Shown here in pieces: positions 15,184-20,156 of a DNA stretch of 23,322 bases. Below the pieces are notes generated by a model that saw nothing but the letters and a program-made list of their open reading frames with translations, had not been told where the DNA came from and searched no databases. The translations under genes were made by a program, and so were the position numbers. This stretch comes from a virus. Positions within the stretch are counted from its first letter, which is position 1. The number at the start of each line of letters is the position of its first letter. The DNA lies in the IMG/VR virus record IMGVR_UViG_3300028008_001404, positions 1 to 23,322 of that record; one strand, 5' to 3'.

Positions 15184-15365
15184 TACGCGGGCAATCCATA
15201 AATTCTAAATGTTTCGTTTCCAGCAGAATCTCGTATGATTAGTTTGTGGTCAACGGCTTTAATAAAATCAATAACTGTGGTTTGAGTTACAGTGTCCATC
15301 GTTGCGATGTTTTGTAATTCTAATGCGTTAGTGATCACTTCCGTTGTGTTTACTTTAATCGCCAT
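15183..15365 (-). CDS. small virion-type protein
   Basis: 60 residues beginning MAIKVNTTEVITN. The ATG at 15365 is preferred over ATG 15371 because AGGAG (15372-15376) is six bases before it, while the upstream ATG touches the ribosome site. A central helix (VTQTTVIDFIKAVDHKL) is followed by an IRDSAGNETFRIYG hairpin. Opening genes of this kind are common just ahead of structural genes in marine T4-like phages. First gene of the three-gene late transcript; function unknown. Confidence 0.72.
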   Translation of the reverse strand: MAIKVNTTEVITNALELQNIATMDTVTQTTVIDFIKAVDHKLIIRDSAGNETFRIYGLPA

Positions 15366-15401
15366 GTTCATCTCCTTTGCTAATTTGACTAGGCTTAACC
15401 T

Positions 15402-15409
15402 TATTTATA
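15402..15409 (-). promoter_or_regulatory. T4-type late promoter
   Basis: TATAAATA on the minus strand, 37 bases upstream of the start at 15365. Expected transcription start near 15396. It supports a late-expressed virion role for the three genes that follow. Confidence 0.75.
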
Positions 15410-15413
15410 ACCT

Positions 15414-15429
15414 AAATACATTTGTATTT
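15414..15429. repeat. 16-base inverted repeat in a divergent promoter region
   Basis: AAATAC-ATTT-GTATTT, two perfect 6-base arms around 4 bases. It lies between the minus-strand late promoter and the plus-strand EF-hand gene. It could be an operator, but AT-rich palindromes of this size also arise by chance. Confidence 0.35.
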
Positions 15430-15468
15430 GATATATTTGCTATGGAAACTTTATGATAGGAGCTAGAA

Positions 15469-15798
15469 ATGGCAGACAAAAAAACAATCGACTCAGATGC
15501 TGTAGAAGGCATGGACGTCAATGGTGATGGTCACATCTCTAAAGAAGAGATGTCGATGCACCTAGAATTTAAAAGAAAAGCACTTGAAGATCAGGACTCA
15601 CAAAGAGATGCCATGAGAAAGATGACATGGTTTGCTTTGATGGGAATGTTACTATATCCATTCGCAATCGTACTGACATCATACTTAGGTATGGATGAAG
15701 CGGCAAATATTGTAGGTGATATCGCACCCACGTATTTTGTAGCTATTTCAGCCTTAGTAGCGGCGTTCTTTGGCGCAGATGCGTTGAAGAAAAAGTAA
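15469..15798 (+). CDS. EF-hand, two-transmembrane protein (holin-like)
   Basis: 109 residues. DVNGDGHISKEE (16-27) is a complete EF-hand calcium loop with D16, N18, D20, S24 and E27 at ligand positions. A charged helix (about 28-48) leads to two hydrophobic segments, about 50-72 and 85-104, and a lysine-rich tail (KKK). The size and topology resemble holins, and a calcium loop might make membrane activity responsive to seawater-level Ca2+ (inference). AGGAG lies a few bases before the ATG. I found no convincing promoter directly upstream. The gene is followed by a strong hairpin at 15807-15828. Confidence 0.75.
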   Translation: MADKKTIDSDAVEGMDVNGDGHISKEEMSMHLEFKRKALEDQDSQRDAMRKMTWFALMGMLLYPFAIVLTSYLGMDEAANIVGDIAPTYFVAISALVAAFFGADALKKK

Positions 15799-15800
15799 AT

Positions 15801-15828
15801 AAAAAAGGGGAGAGCCGAAACTCTCCCC
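15801..15828 (-). terminator. intrinsic terminator for minus-strand genes
   Basis: An 8-bp perfect stem (GGGGAGAG/CTCTCCCC, 15807-15814 with 15821-15828) and 6-base loop, followed on the minus strand by TTTTTT (15806-15801). On the plus strand it ends in only TT, so it should work mainly for minus-strand transcripts but may also limit read-through from the EF-hand gene. A second hairpin (CCTGAT/ATCAGG, 15834-15851) lies just upstream in the minus direction. Confidence 0.85.
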
Positions 15829-15846
15829 TTCTCCCTGATGCTTCGA

Positions 15847-15969
15847 TCAGGCTCTTGTGACACCCATTGTTAATCCGAGTCTTAGCTCTGCCGATTGGTA
15901 GGCAACGTCATTGTCTTGGGATGTGCCTATTCCTATTAAATTTTTCCGTCGATGACGTCGTGCGCCCAC
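15847..15969 (-). CDS. possible 40-codon small ORF or frameshift extension
   Basis: An open frame ends TGA at 15849-15847. It encodes the protein-like stretch GTSQDNDVAYQSAELRL followed by GLTMGVTRA. The only in-frame canonical start I see is GTG at 15969-15967, inside the preceding gene and without a ribosome site. The frame is -1 relative to that gene, and the two join at a run of five A just before its stop (GGA AAA ATT TAA), so a -1 shift there would append 30 residues. Which, if either, is used cannot be decided from sequence alone. Confidence 0.3.
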   Translation of the reverse strand: MGARRHRRKNLIGIGTSQDNDVAYQSAELRLGLTMGVTRA

Positions 15970-16133
15970 TTGATGAAAGCACCCATTTCAGAACCCTCAG
16001 CAATACCATTATCAAAAGCACACTGCTTCAAAGCTGATGTTGGTTCCAGACCTTCTGCTACTGCCATCAAATCTGATGCTTGGTCAAAGACCATCCAATA
16101 GAGAGACTGTAGACTGATAAATTCTGGTTTCAT
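15936..16133 (-). CDS. small hypothetical protein, probable early gene
   Basis: 65 residues from the ATG at 16133; AAAGGG is spaced six bases before it, so the upstream in-frame TTG at 16148 is not needed. Mostly helical and acidic (QSLYWMVFDQASDLMAVAEG, then AEGSEMGAFIKWAHDVIDGK). No recognised domain, no signal peptide. It has its own sigma70-like promoter at 16169-16197 and is followed by the terminator at 15801-15828. Size and promoter suggest an early host-takeover protein. Confidence 0.65.
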   Translation of the reverse strand: MKPEFISLQSLYWMVFDQASDLMAVAEGLEPTSALKQCAFDNGIAEGSEMGAFIKWAHDVIDGKI

Positions 16134-16168
16134 TGGGAACCCTTTCAAGTGATTCTGTTTACTCTTAC

Positions 16169-16197
16169 TTTATAGCGAATCTATTAACTAGTGTCAA
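16169..16197 (-). promoter_or_regulatory. sigma70-type early promoter
   Basis: Minus strand TTGACA (16197-16192), 17 bases, TATAAA (16174-16169). The -35 box contains the TGA stop codon of the upstream gene. The -10 flanks GATTCGC and GTAAGAGTA are shared with the promoters at 16447 and 17713. Confidence 0.8.
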
Positions 16198-16415
16198 GCC
16201 ATTTCTATAAGAGTTGCGAGATTATTAAGAGCCTTTGAACGAGCTTTCATTTCTTTCAAAGTCATAAGAACTAAATTAGTATTTGTTAGCGTATTACGCT
16301 TAGACCAAACAGCATAGAAACCATCACGATCATCAACAACTTCATACTTAGTACCACGCGATTCAAAGCTGTAACACATTTTGTTGTTTTCGGTCATTGT
16401 TGTTTGAACTAGCAT
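16194..16415 (-). CDS. small hypothetical protein, probable early gene
   Basis: 73 residues. A beta-strand-like first half (MCYSFESRGTKYEVVDDRD, FYAVWSKRN) is followed by a helix rich in K, A and L (LKEMKARSKALNNLATLIEMA). No recognised family. An AGAGAG ribosome site precedes the ATG; ATG 16397 is a possible internal start. The stop codon TGA forms part of the -35 box of the next promoter. Confidence 0.65.
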   Translation of the reverse strand: MLVQTTMTENNKMCYSFESRGTKYEVVDDRDGFYAVWSKRNTLTNTNLVLMTLKEMKARSKALNNLATLIEMA

Positions 16416-16446
16416 TGGCTCTCTTTCTTTTTTAACTTACTCTTAC

Positions 16447-16475
16447 TTTATAGAGAATCATTCTGATGTTGTCAA
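16447..16475 (-). promoter_or_regulatory. sigma70-type early promoter
   Basis: Minus strand TTGACA (16475-16470), 17 bases, TATAAA (16452-16447), with GATTCTC before and GTAAGAGTAAG after the -10. It drives the gene at 16194-16415. The -35 lies three bases beyond the stop codon of the preceding gene. Confidence 0.8.
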
Positions 16476-16478
16476 CCC

Positions 16479-16724
16479 CTAAAGCATACTAGGAGTTGAT
16501 TGTTCATCTTTTATTTGCTGAGCTAGAGTAAAAGGTTTCTCTTTACCGTTTAACCAATAAACGCCAAATAGACTGTCGCTAGGATCGAAAACGTGAAGCG
16601 ACTTAGAAATCTTCATGAATATACCAAAACAAGAATAAAGGGTCACGTACTGTCCCTTGTTATCTATAGATGCCTGTAGAGCATTTGCTTTAGCTTCGGC
16701 TTCGTTTTTTCCCGCGTTTATCAT
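16479..16724 (-). CDS. small hypothetical protein
   Basis: 81 residues. A charged N-terminal helix (NEAEAKANALQASIDNKG) precedes a beta-rich centre (QYVTLYSCFGIFMKI, LFGVYWLNGKEKPFT). Unrecognised. The ATG overlaps the stop of the gene at 16724-16927 (TAATG), so these two form a coupled pair behind the promoter at 16960. The end abuts the next promoter. Confidence 0.65.
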   Translation of the reverse strand: MINAGKNEAEAKANALQASIDNKGQYVTLYSCFGIFMKISKSLHVFDPSDSLFGVYWLNGKEKPFTLAQQIKDEQSTPSML

Positions 16725-16927
16725 TACCAGATAACCTCTTCTGTTACTATAATACGTTTGCCAAGGTTTGCGATAACGCAGTCCTCAGTGTAATTTTTCA
16801 TTGCACCGTCATCGAACATTACAGTCACGAGTGTTACGCCATCTGCATCGTCGTGGATCGAAGTGATCTCACCTTTGGCAGTGTATTTTGCGTAGTTGCG
16901 GATAAATCCCATACCAACTTCAAACAT
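16724..16927 (-). CDS. small hypothetical protein, beta-rich
   Basis: 67 residues. The sequence (YTAKGEITSIHDDADG, VTLVTVMFDDGAMKNY, RIIVTEEVIW) reads as a compact beta-barrel of SH3 or KOW-like type, but no named family is clear. GAAAGGA lies just upstream of the ATG. It is the first gene after the terminator-promoter overlap at 16960-16993 and is coupled to 16479-16724. Confidence 0.65.
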   Translation of the reverse strand: MFEVGMGFIRNYAKYTAKGEITSIHDDADGVTLVTVMFDDGAMKNYTEDCVIANLGKRIIVTEEVIW

Positions 16928-16959
16928 GATTTCGTCCTTTCAAGACTGATTACATATAC

Positions 16960-16988
16960 GTTATAGAATCAAAAAAGGGGGCTGTCAA
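16960..16988 (-). promoter_or_regulatory. sigma70-type promoter whose -35 lies in a terminator loop
   Basis: Minus strand TTGACA (16988-16983), 17 bases, TATAAC (16965-16960). The spacer contains CCCCC, TTTTTT and GATTC. It drives the pair 16724-16927 and 16479-16724. The -10 context (GATTC-TATAAC-GTATATG) departs from the three closest promoters of the set. Confidence 0.75.
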
Positions 16989-16993
16989 CCCCC
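16971..16993 (-). terminator. intrinsic terminator overlapping the next promoter
   Basis: On the minus strand GGGGG (16993-16989), a 7-base loop TTGACAG and CCCCC (16981-16977) are followed by TTTTTT (16976-16971). It ends the transcript of the gene at 16998-17267. The loop holds the complete -35 box of the promoter for the next gene, so one 34-base element stops one transcript and starts another. Confidence 0.8.
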
Positions 16994-16997
16994 TATT

Positions 16998-17267
16998 TTA
17001 TCCGTATGCTTCGTTTTGTTCGAAGGCTTTAAACTTAACACGCTTGTTAAACAAAGTAACAGCTTCGTTATAAGACAAGTCTTTCTTGACGTACCGCCAT
17101 GTGTAGCCAATGCCACCTTTGACGTGAGCCATGTAATTACCCTTACGTACCCACACATAGTAGCCACCCCACTCAGGTGGCTTACCGTCAAGAACATCTG
17201 ACCGCCCCATGGCGTATGTCTCAGCACTTTTTGTTTTGGCAACTACGGCAGTGTGTTTATAAATCAT
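16998..17267 (-). CDS. small hypothetical basic protein
   Basis: 89 residues, lysine-rich, with several Trp, Tyr and Gly (GKPPEWGGYYVWVRKGNY, GGIGYTWRYVKKDLS). It resembles small phage proteins of compact beta fold but I recognise no family. A GAGAGGA ribosome site is spaced well for ATG 17267. It has its own promoter at 17299-17327 and terminator at 16971-16993, so it is a monocistronic unit. Confidence 0.68.
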   Translation of the reverse strand: MIYKHTAVVAKTKSAETYAMGRSDVLDGKPPEWGGYYVWVRKGNYMAHVKGGIGYTWRYVKKDLSYNEAVTLFNKRVKFKAFEQNEAYG

Positions 17268-17298
17268 TTCGAATCCTCTCTGATTCTTATTACTCGCT

Positions 17299-17327
17299 TT
17301 TGTAGCACTAGGCGGCTACGCTGTCAA
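17299..17327 (-). promoter_or_regulatory. sigma70-type promoter inside the end of a coding region
   Basis: Minus strand TTGACA (17327-17322), 17 bases, TACAAA (17304-17299). The -35 and most of the spacer encode the last codons and stop of the gene at 17308-17676. An inverted repeat GTAGC/GCTAC spans the spacer and the first -10 bases. It drives 16998-17267. Confidence 0.65.
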
Positions 17328-17676
17328 GCTCTTTTATTTCTTCGAAGCCAAAATTAGCACATACCCACACGATGCCGTTGCCATCAACAATGATGTCGCC
17401 AACAGACAAAGAAGACTTTTGACCTAAACGCTCAATGTTTTCTTCGATGCAAAGGTTGCTGATGTGAAACACATGCTCAAGATCGTTGGCAGTAATATTA
17501 GCAACGTGAGTGTAGTGACCGTCATCGAAGGCTTCAGAAGCAAGAGTTTTGATGCCGATACCACTAAAGTCAAACTGCAAGTTACGCTTAGCTGTAAACT
17601 TAGCATTAGGTATATCTGCATTAACATCTGCGATGTCTTGGTCTGAATATTGTATTTGATAAATCTGATAAAGCAT
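17308..17676 (-). CDS. hypothetical protein, probable early gene
   Basis: 122 residues from the ATG at 17676, preceded by AAAGAGA; more upstream in-frame codons lie over the promoter and are not used. The N-terminus (MLYQIYQIQYSDQDIADVN) and C-terminus (VGDIIVDGNGIVWVCANFG) are beta-rich, with a FHISNLCIEENIERLGQ helix between. The GD-I-IVDGNG-WVC ending is typical of small phage proteins of unknown role. Driven by the promoter at 17713-17741. Confidence 0.68.
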   Translation of the reverse strand: MLYQIYQIQYSDQDIADVNADIPNAKFTAKRNLQFDFSGIGIKTLASEAFDDGHYTHVANITANDLEHVFHISNLCIEENIERLGQKSSLSVGDIIVDGNGIVWVCANFGFEEIKELDSVAA

Positions 17677-17712
17677 TTGATTTCTCTTTCGTTTGATTCT
17701 TTCTACTCTTAC

Positions 17713-17741
17713 TGTATAGCGAATCACGAAAAAGTTGTCAA
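17713..17741 (-). promoter_or_regulatory. sigma70-type early promoter
   Basis: Minus strand TTGACA (17741-17736), 17 bases, TATACA (17718-17713), with GATTCGC before and GTAAGAGTA after. It lies just past the stop of the gene at 17750-18013 and drives 17308-17676. Confidence 0.8.
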
Positions 17742-17749
17742 CACTTAAA

Positions 17750-18013
17750 TTATTCAGTATCCTCTGGTGCTGTATCTGCTGGTATGTAATCATGAATTAC
17801 ATCGTTGGCAGTAACCAAAGAAGCTACGTTAATAACATATTCTCCATCACGTATGTTGATGTAAATGTGACCTGCATCTCCATCAGTATCAGTAGCATAA
17901 TACACACCTTCATTAGATGCATTAAGACCTATCCAATTAGCTTCTACAATAGTTTGGCTTTCACCTGCTTCGACTACCATTGCATTGAGTTCTTCTAACG
18001 TAAAATTATCCAT
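17750..18013 (-). CDS. small acidic hypothetical protein
   Basis: 87 residues from the ATG at 18013; GGAG is well spaced, and the longer frame upstream lies within the nuclease gene. Strongly acidic, beginning with a helix (FTLEELNAMVVEAGE) and continuing with beta segments (GVYYATDTDGDAGHIYINI). The TDTDGDAGH segment is calcium-loop-like but not a proper EF-hand. It overlaps the nuclease gene by 8 bases, so they are co-translated. An acidic partner coupled to a nuclease could be an inhibitor or DNA mimic, but that is speculation. Confidence 0.65.
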   Translation of the reverse strand: MDNFTLEELNAMVVEAGESQTIVEANWIGLNASNEGVYYATDTDGDAGHIYINIRDGEYVINVASLVTANDVIHDYIPADTAPEDTE

Positions 18014-18479
18014 TCTTTTTCTCCATAATTGATACGGCTTTATCATAATCTGCTTTATTGACAACGCCTTCACTCAATAATCTTTTTCTGTTTGCTAGAT
18101 GTGCCGATTGGGTTTCATCTTTTGAACCACCATAATAAGGAACACAATGCCCCTCATCAGCCATTACTTCTGTGACCATACGATCATCTTCCATGATAAA
18201 GTCTCCAAGGATACGACCAAACTTACCCTTCATGTCTTCACCATTCTTTGCGATTTGTGTTTTGAGAATACATTCTTTACCAAGTAACTCTTTAAGTCTC
18301 TTTTTAGCGGCTAAACCAAATACTTTCTCTACTTTATCACTAGTACGTGACTCAGGAGTGTCAATTCCCATAATGCGTACACGTTCGTCTGCTAAAACAA
18401 CACCAAAACCTAATTCGATGTCACAATCAACGGTATCCCCATCAACAACCTTTACAATTTGCGCTCTATACTCATACAT
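18006..18479 (-). CDS. staphylococcal nuclease-like (thermonuclease) protein
   Basis: 157 residues without a signal peptide, so probably cytoplasmic. The SNase fold signature is complete: VVDGDT (11-16), D20, R35 and D40-T-P-E43 in RIMGIDTPE, and KFGR with R89. These match the calcium ligands and catalytic residues of S. aureus nuclease (D21, R35, D40, E43, R87) almost position for position. The enzyme cleaves DNA or RNA phosphodiesters with Ca2+. A phage copy might degrade host DNA or process nucleic acids. The ribosome site AAAGGAAATAGG precedes the ATG. No clear sigma70-like promoter was found upstream; TATAAT with a poor -35 is the best candidate. Confidence 0.9.
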   Translation of the reverse strand: MYEYRAQIVKVVDGDTVDCDIELGFGVVLADERVRIMGIDTPESRTSDKVEKVFGLAAKKRLKELLGKECILKTQIAKNGEDMKGKFGRILGDFIMEDDRMVTEVMADEGHCVPYYGGSKDETQSAHLANRKRLLSEGVVNKADYDKAVSIMEKKNG

Positions 18480-18531
18480 AACCTATTTCCTTTGTATTCT
18501 ATTTTCTGAATTATTACTCAGTCTTATTTAT

Positions 18532-18539
18532 TATAAATA
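18532..18539 (+). promoter_or_regulatory. T4-type late promoter of the curli-containing operon
   Basis: Exact TATAAATA, 19 bases ahead of the first ATG (18559). Start expected near 18545, leaving AGGAG (18548-18552) in the leader. No other promoter is seen between here and the window end, so all downstream genes including the curli set should be late. Confidence 0.8.
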
Positions 18540-18558
18540 GTAATCGAAGGAGATCGAA

Positions 18559-18837
18559 ATGGACTTTTTGACACTAGTAGGTGATGTAGGCTTTCCAATT
18601 GCAGGTGCAATTGCGGCTGGAGTGTTTGTTTTCATAACACTTAAATTCATCTTAGCAAGTGTTTCAGATTCCGTAACTTCTTTGAAGAACATTATGACTG
18701 GTTTGGACAATAGAGTTCAGACTATGAATAATGATTTGGTGAAAATTGATGCACTTCTTAGTTATGCTTTAAACGTCAAACCTAATATTGATCGTATTGC
18801 GGCTAACGAAGGCAAGGACGATGCAAGGAGAGACTAA
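18559..18837 (+). CDS. membrane/coiled-coil protein A (YvrJ/holin-like)
   Basis: 92 residues. The N-terminal VGDVGFPIAGAIAAGVFVF segment (7-25) is a single membrane span with the GFPI...AI motif seen in YvrJ-type and holin-like phage proteins. A helix with coiled-coil spacing follows (LDNRVQTMNNDLVKIDALL). The protein at 19251-19628 has the same layout and shared motifs, so they are paralogues. The start has AGGAG at ideal spacing. A role in lysis or membrane organisation is inferred. Confidence 0.72.
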   Translation: MDFLTLVGDVGFPIAGAIAAGVFVFITLKFILASVSDSVTSLKNIMTGLDNRVQTMNNDLVKIDALLSYALNVKPNIDRIAANEGKDDARRD

Positions 18838-19031
18838 TGTTATGGAAAAATTTGGTACTATCTAAGTTTAGTAATGGATTTCGTATTCTCAATGGAAAGA
18901 ACACAGACGATAAGTTTTTCGTTATTGATGATGTGGAATTAAAAATTGGTGATGAGTTTAGAGTAGGCGCTAATGGCTACTTTGAGCATATCGGAAACCC
19001 TTTGCAAGATTTGATTGATGAGGTTAAGTGA
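18837..19031 (+). CDS. small hypothetical protein B
   Basis: 64 residues. Strand-rich, with KIGDEFRVGANGYFEHIG near the end. The next gene encodes a similar ending (GDVFRV...GW), suggesting paralogy. Its ATG overlaps the preceding stop by one base (TAATG) and AGGAG is spaced seven bases. No known family. Confidence 0.65.
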   Translation: MLWKNLVLSKFSNGFRILNGKNTDDKFFVIDDVELKIGDEFRVGANGYFEHIGNPLQDLIDEVK

Positions 19032-19234
19032 TGTTTTGGATGGATTACAATATAAATCAATCTGGTCACAACTTTAAAGTCGAAGGCGAGTGGGAAGGTG
19101 AAGTAATGGGTGTCAAAAAAGATGGCACTGAAAAAGATTATTGGCTTTACAAACCAGGTGATGTTTTTCGTGTAAACGAAAGCGGATGGTTAGTGAAGAT
19201 TTCTGAGGCTGAAGGAGCCGTGAGAGATAGATAA
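19031..19234 (+). CDS. small hypothetical protein B' (paralogue of B)
   Basis: 67 residues from the ATG at 19031, which overlaps the preceding stop by one base; GAGG at 19020-19023 is spaced seven bases. The KPGDVFRVNESGWLVKI ending matches GDEFRV...GYFEHI of the preceding gene, indicating a diverged duplicate. No membrane segment or enzymatic motif. Function unknown. Confidence 0.65.
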   Translation: MFWMDYNINQSGHNFKVEGEWEGEVMGVKKDGTEKDYWLYKPGDVFRVNESGWLVKISEAEGAVRDR

Positions 19235-19250
19235 AGTAGAGGAAGTAGGA

Positions 19251-19628
19251 TTGGAAATAGCCCAGTTCGATTTAGCCCAAGCAATAAGTGACTATGGTTT
19301 TCCTATAGTGGCGGCGATAGGCATGGGCTATTTCATTTACTTCATCTGGCGATGGGTGACAGAGACTATTGAACCTGTTATCGGTGACGCCATGTTCACG
19401 TTAATCAAATTGGTTGATCGTGTCCGTATGCTTGATAATGATATGATAAGGTTAAACAGCAAGCTTTCAATGGTACTTGAATACAGAGCTAAACTAAACC
19501 CTCAACGTGAGGATGAATTGCATAGATTAGTTAATGAGTTCAAGTCTGAAAGAAAGAGTTTCAACTCAACAGGCAGGGCAGATGATGAAGAAGATAATAC
19601 TAGCGACAACGCTACTACTGATAACTAA
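19251..19628 (+). CDS. membrane/coiled-coil protein A' (paralogue of A)
   Basis: 125 residues if translation starts at TTG 19251 (GAGG about eight bases upstream); no in-frame ATG precedes the membrane segment. DYGFPIVAAIGMGYFIYFIW (14-33) matches the membrane motif of the 18559 protein, and DRVRMLDNDMIRLNSKLSMV aligns with its helix. The extra C-terminal tail is charged and acidic, ending in D/N/T-rich sequence. It overlaps the CsgF-like gene by 44 bases, linking these membrane proteins to the curli set. Holin-like or membrane-organising role inferred. Confidence 0.68.
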   Translation: MEIAQFDLAQAISDYGFPIVAAIGMGYFIYFIWRWVTETIEPVIGDAMFTLIKLVDRVRMLDNDMIRLNSKLSMVLEYRAKLNPQREDELHRLVNEFKSERKSFNSTGRADDEEDNTSDNATTDN

Positions 19629-20049
19629 CACAGCACTGGCAAGTCCGATGCAGTGGGGCTTCAAGAGTCCCTCATTTAACGGACAAGGCTATTCAACACA
19701 CATTCTCAGTATAGAACAACTTACATTCAACAGAAAAAAAGAAATCAAAGAAGCCGCAGAAGCGGAAGAAAGACGTATTGAGCGTGAATTAGAAAACTCT
19801 ACGTTAAATAAGTTCTTGAAGAATGTTGAATCAAGAATATACGCAACAATTTCAAAACAACTAGTAGACTCAATGTTTGCAGACTGCACAAGTGAAACAT
19901 GTCCAAATAGCGGAACGGCTGAAATTGAAGGTAGTACAATTGCATGGGAAAAGGATACTACAACAGGTTCTATTACTCTAACGATCACAGAAGAAGATGG
20001 TAGCCTTACTGAAATAACAATCCCAGGATTAGGGGAGTTTAACTTCTGA
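19585..20049 (+). CDS. csgF: CsgF-like curli assembly factor
   Basis: 154 residues from the ATG at 19585; AGGG is spaced six bases before it and the protein then opens with a clean signal peptide (MKKIILATTLLLITNTALA, cleavage about 19/20). The mature N-terminus (PMQWGFKSPSFNGQGY) matches the CsgF motif F-K/R-N/S-P-N/S-F, the part that in E. coli threads into the CsgG pore. The end (GSLTEITIPGLGEFNF) matches the CsgF C-terminus (DRKTGQ..IQV.GL). CsgF helps attach nucleator and fibre to the cell surface. A charged helical insert (about 36-60, EAAEAEERRIERELE) and two cysteines (DCTSETC) are extra features. Followed closely by a small membrane peptide and CsgG. Confidence 0.85.
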   Translation: MKKIILATTLLLITNTALASPMQWGFKSPSFNGQGYSTHILSIEQLTFNRKKEIKEAAEAEERRIERELENSTLNKFLKNVESRIYATISKQLVDSMFADCTSETCPNSGTAEIEGSTIAWEKDTTTGSITLTITEEDGSLTEITIPGLGEFNF

Positions 20050-20069
20050 TGCACGGTGATAGAGGAAAT

Positions 20070-20156
20070 ATGAAAATAGTATGGCTTATGGTAGCTTTAT
20101 GTGTGGGCTTGCACGTAGTAGTTATACCTATATGGATGTGGGGGTTAGGCTTATGA
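20070..20156 (+). CDS. 28-residue hydrophobic membrane peptide
   Basis: A short frame ATG-TGA with a good ribosome site (GAGG at 20062-20065, five bases spacing) encodes MKIVWLMVALCVGLHVVVIP followed by IWMWGLGL, essentially one membrane span. Its TGA overlaps the CsgG ATG (ATGA), so it is positioned as a translational leader for CsgG. An alternative in-frame ATG at 20049 overlapping the CsgF stop would add seven residues. It could be an inner-membrane helper, a lysis-type peptide or only a coupling leader; too short for homology. Confidence 0.6.
   Translation: MKIVWLMVALCVGLHVVVIPIWMWGLGL

Noticed and set aside
15433-15456. Promoter-like TTGATA and TATGAT boxes before the EF-hand gene
   Set aside because: The transcript would begin inside or after the ribosome site, leaving almost no leader.
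15847-15930. tRNA-like segment with a D-arm-like stem and TTGGTA loop (15889-15904)
   Set aside because: No matching acceptor stem, anticodon arm or T-arm can be drawn around it, and the minus strand of the same bases reads as protein-like sequence.
16985-17242. Overlapping 85-codon frame on the minus strand
   Set aside because: It is an out-of-frame shadow of the 16998-17267 gene, has no ribosome site and runs into the terminator.
20081-20152. N-terminal extension of CsgG from an upstream ATG at 20081
   Set aside because: It would bury the lipoprotein signal peptide; the ATG at 20153 has a ribosome site and places the lipobox correctly.
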